This document shows, piece by piece, positions 62,613 to 64,000 of a stretch of 64,000 nucleotides of DNA. Numbering within the stretch: position 1 is the stretch's first letter; the number at the start of each line of letters is the position of its first letter. The position numbers were made by a program, and so were the translations under genes. Under the pieces are notes generated by a model. That model worked only from the letters and a program-made list of their open reading frames with translations, had not been told where the DNA came from and ran no database searches. Source of the DNA: Nitrospirota bacterium (GTDB lineage Bacteria; Nitrospirota; Thermodesulfovibrionia; Thermodesulfovibrionales; Dissulfurispiraceae); NCBI GenBank assembly GCA_040752355.1, contig JBFMHE010000001.1, positions 352,050 to 416,049 of the forward strand, in the 5' to 3' direction.

Positions 62613-62628
62613 CGCAAAATATATGCCA
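62613..62628 (-). promoter_or_regulatory. Sigma-54 (RpoN) promoter of the surface operon
   Basis: The minus strand reads TGGCATATATTTTGCG (62628-62613). It fits the -24/-12 consensus TGGCAYR-N4-TTGCW at every defined position except the last, with the GG and GC steps 12 bases apart as required. Transcription would start near 62602, about 124 bases before the first ATG. Confidence 0.75.
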
Positions 62629-62690
62629 AGTCTTCCGATACTGAATTCAAAGGAAAGTGTAAGGACTTCCTGCGCGGGAGGAGAGGAGAG

Positions 62691-62727
62691 TGTTAAGTTT
62701 TTCGACAAATTGTCGAAAAACTTAACA
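62691..62727. promoter_or_regulatory. Perfect palindrome upstream of the sigma-54 promoter, candidate enhancer-binding site
   Basis: Two 17-base arms (TGTTAAGTTTTTCGACA at 62691-62707 and its exact inverse at 62711-62727) flank AAT. The centre is about 107 bases upstream of the predicted start, the position at which sigma-54 activators bind. It could instead be a factor-dependent stop for upstream transcription; there is no T-tract beyond it. Confidence 0.55.
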
Positions 62728-62742
62728 GTTTTGAACACATAA

Positions 62743-62775
62743 AAAAGGGCGCCGCTCGATGGACGGCGCCCTTTT
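62743..62775 (-). terminator. Intrinsic terminator, minus strand
   Basis: A perfect 12-bp stem (62743-62754 with 62764-62775, core GGGCGCCG) and a 9-base loop. On the minus strand it is followed by a run of six T residues. It lies 5 bases after the stop of the small frame at 62781. Confidence 0.85.
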
Positions 62776-62780
62776 CTACT

Positions 62781-62921
62781 TCACTGCCCGCTGCATGCCT
62801 TCTCGGCAGCAGGCAAAGGCAAAGGAGCTTGCGTTATGTTATCCCGTGCTTCTTCCTTCGTCCACTGCAGCTCACGGATAATCGATTGAGTAATGCTCTC
62901 CGACTGCAGCTCCGGCGGCAA
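62781..62921 (-). other. Small frame or gene remnant between two terminators
   Basis: A 46-codon frame starting at TTG 62921, with plausible protein-like composition (SITQSIIRELQWTKEEARDN), no ribosome site and no recognised family. Its open frame reaches further upstream without an ATG. It ends 5 bases before a strong terminator, so it may be the remaining 3' end of a lost gene. Confidence 0.25.
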
Positions 62922-62967
62922 TACTCGGACACTGGCTGAGAAAGGACTTTCCGCCTGCCAGATGACT

Positions 62968-62999
62968 AAAAGAAAAAGGCCCCTTTTCAGAGGCCCTTT
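62968..62999 (-). terminator. Imperfect intrinsic terminator after the repeat-protein gene
   Basis: A stem of seven pairs with one bulged base (AAAGGCC at 62975-62981 against 62992-62999) and, on the minus strand, a TTTTTCTTTT tail. It lies 36 bases past the stop of the gene ending at 63035. Confidence 0.65.
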
Positions 63000-63034
63000 C
63001 TGTTCATAATATGCTCTCAAGTAAAGCTGAAGCG

Positions 63035-64000
63035 CTAATTCACCGTTGCCGTACGTGTCTGCGCCAGGTTGCTCGGCGTGGCATACCCCGCCGGTGCTGT
63101 GAGTGAGATCGTTGCCGTGCCCCCGCCCATCGGGTCGAACTCGAAGTTGGGGGTGAGACTGCTCGTGCATGCCTGTCCCGGCCCCAGGGTGCGCGGACTG
63201 TTCAGGATGGTCCCCACGTTCGTGTCGCTGGAGGAAAGCTCAAGGCTCACCGGCGTCACCCCCGGCCGCAGACTTCTGTTGTTGCGGTAGCTCGTGAGCG
63301 TCCCCGGGGTGAGGGCCGCCGTGCAGACCGTCACTGCCGTGTTCGCCGACAGGGTCGTCGTCGAGATGTCCCCTGTGGAGATGTAGAACCCCAGCGGCGT
63401 CAGCGGGTGTGAGCCGTTCGTCCCCGTGTAGCCCGGTGCGCTTACCTCAACCGTCACCGTGCCGTTGTCGGCCAGGGCCTGGATCGAATAGTGCGCGTAG
63501 TACTGTCCGGCAGGAATATTGACCGTGATCGAGGCGCTCCCCACGCTGGTAGAGTTATTCTGCGCAAGCAGGAGTCTGGTCGGATCACTCGATGTGAGGG
63601 TTACCGTCACCCCGCCGGCCGGAGCAGGAGCTCCCAGTTGCACGTAGAAACCGTCGTCCTGCGTGTCCTTCGCCATCTGATAGTTCGGATAGACATAGGT
63701 GATGCCCGCAGCAGTCACCGTTGCCGTACGTGTCTGGGCCAGGCTGCTCGGTGTTGCATACCCCGCCGGTGTCGTGAGCGAGATCGTGGCCGTGCCCCCG
63801 CCTATCGGGTCGAATTGGAAGTTGGGGGTGAGACTGCTGGTGCATGCCTGTCCCGGCCCCAGGGCGCGCGGAGTGTTCAGGATGGTCCCCACGTTCGTGT
63901 CGCTGGAGGAAAGCTCAAGGCTCACCGGCGTCACCCCCGGCCGCAGACTTCTGTTGTTGCGGTAGCTCGTGAGCGTCCCCGGGGTGAGGGCCGCCGTGCA
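63035..64000 (-). CDS. Repeat-rich, probably secreted protein (5' end outside window)
   Basis: The frame is open to the window edge; 321 codons plus the stop are visible. The protein consists of tandem units of 225 residues. Each unit includes the pieces SLELSSSDTNVGTILN, GPGQACTSSLTPNFQFDP and ISLTTPAGYATPSSLAQTRTATV, and between them an Ig-like beta-sandwich with VTLTSSDPTRLLLA. Two cysteines per unit are seen in the repeats (VCTAALTPG, QACTSSL). The signal peptide and the number of units are beyond the window. The composition and the neighbouring surface operon suggest an extracellular adhesin-like protein. No family was recognised with confidence beyond Ig-like repeats. Confidence 0.8.
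   Translation of the reverse strand, partial: CTAALTPGTLTSYRNNRSLRPGVTPVSLELSSSDTNVGTILNTPRALGPGQACTSSLTPNFQFDPIGGGTATISLTTPAGYATPSSLAQTRTATVTAAGITYVYPNYQMAKDTQDDGFYVQLGAPAPAGGVTVTLTSSDPTRLLLAQNNSTSVGSASITVNIPAGQYYAHYSIQALADNGTVTVEVSAPGYTGTNGSHPLTPLGFYISTGDISTTTLSANTAVTVCTAALTPGTLTSYRNNRSLRPGVTPVSLELSSSDTNVGTILNSPRTLGPGQACTSSLTPNFEFDPMGGGTATISLTAPAGYATPSNLAQTRTATVN
63045..64000. repeat. Tandem 675-bp repeat in the terminal gene
   Basis: The first unit spans 63045-63719; the second begins at 63720 and runs out of the window. Over the 281 bases present in both I count 14 differences, with the last 110 or so bases identical. The period is a multiple of three, so the repeat is kept in frame. Confidence 0.93.

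Larger units (their letters stand above)
62479..63034. other. Intergenic stretch between the surface operon and the repeat-protein gene
   Basis: These 556 bases hold, reading along the minus strand: an imperfect terminator (62968-62999), a short unsupported frame (62781-62921), a perfect terminator (62743-62775), a perfect 37-bp palindrome (62691-62727), the sigma-54 promoter (62613-62628) and the leader of the dockerin gene. No RNA gene was recognised. Confidence 0.7.

Overview
The window is 64 kb of gene-dense, GC-rich bacterial chromosome. It has no rRNA, tRNA, CRISPR array, insertion sequence or phage that I can see. The gene content points to an anaerobic or facultative Gram-negative bacterium with an outer membrane: an Omp85 protein beside TamB, a PEP-CTERM protein, a selenocysteine formate dehydrogenase, formate-tetrahydrofolate ligase and a 2-oxoacid:acceptor oxidoreductase. 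My best guess is a Nitrospirota (Thermodesulfovibrionia-like) or deltaproteobacterial-type lineage. That is inference from gene content, not from a marker gene.

Layout. 1-6 kb: the end of a cysteine desulfurase, a DUF433/DUF5615 toxin-antitoxin-like pair, a short UvrA lacking most of its insertion domain, and a DUF3108 envelope protein. 6-10 kb: a branched-chain-amino-acid-type binding protein followed by a chemoreceptor. 10-17.4 kb (minus strand): an operon for formate metabolism (NuoE-like, NuoF-like, selenocysteine FdhA, a cyclic-nucleotide-binding-fold protein, Fhs), which together would link formate, an electron carrier and the folate C1 pool. 17.6-27.5 kb (plus): glnD, a TamB-like translocation protein, an Omp85 protein with about seven POTRA domains and a SurA-N protein; the last three form an outer-membrane biogenesis group. 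27.5-29.3 kb (minus): KorB and KorC without the alpha subunit, and a short ArgA-type acetyltransferase. 29.4-37.1 kb: TreZ, Ppx/GppA, ProS, MtaB and MiaB. 37.2-41.5 kb (minus): an ebo-like metabolite-traffic operon without the 3-dehydroquinate-synthase-like gene. 41.7-62.5 kb (minus): a very large operon of eight exported proteins (dockerin, cohesin/TSP3/beta-helix, PEP-CTERM, a 2178-residue multidomain protein with a cysteine-rich tail, a TolB-like propeller, an inactive tandem rhodanese, a TIG-repeat protein and a glycine-rich protein). It is preceded by a near-consensus sigma-54 promoter and a perfect 37-bp palindrome at the distance expected of an enhancer site. 63-64 kb: the end of a secreted protein made of nearly identical 225-residue repeats.

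The strongest candidates for something undescribed are (a) the sigma-54-controlled surface operon with its adjacent cohesin and dockerin partners, and (b) two families of inverted repeats. One family is a pair of about 180-bp elements (4564-4743 and 31300-31479) whose cores resemble each other and whose roughly 34-bp arms differ between copies yet pair almost perfectly within each copy. The other is a set of about 105-bp arrays of short repeats, two of which lie inside coding sequence (fdhA and the surA-like signal peptide).
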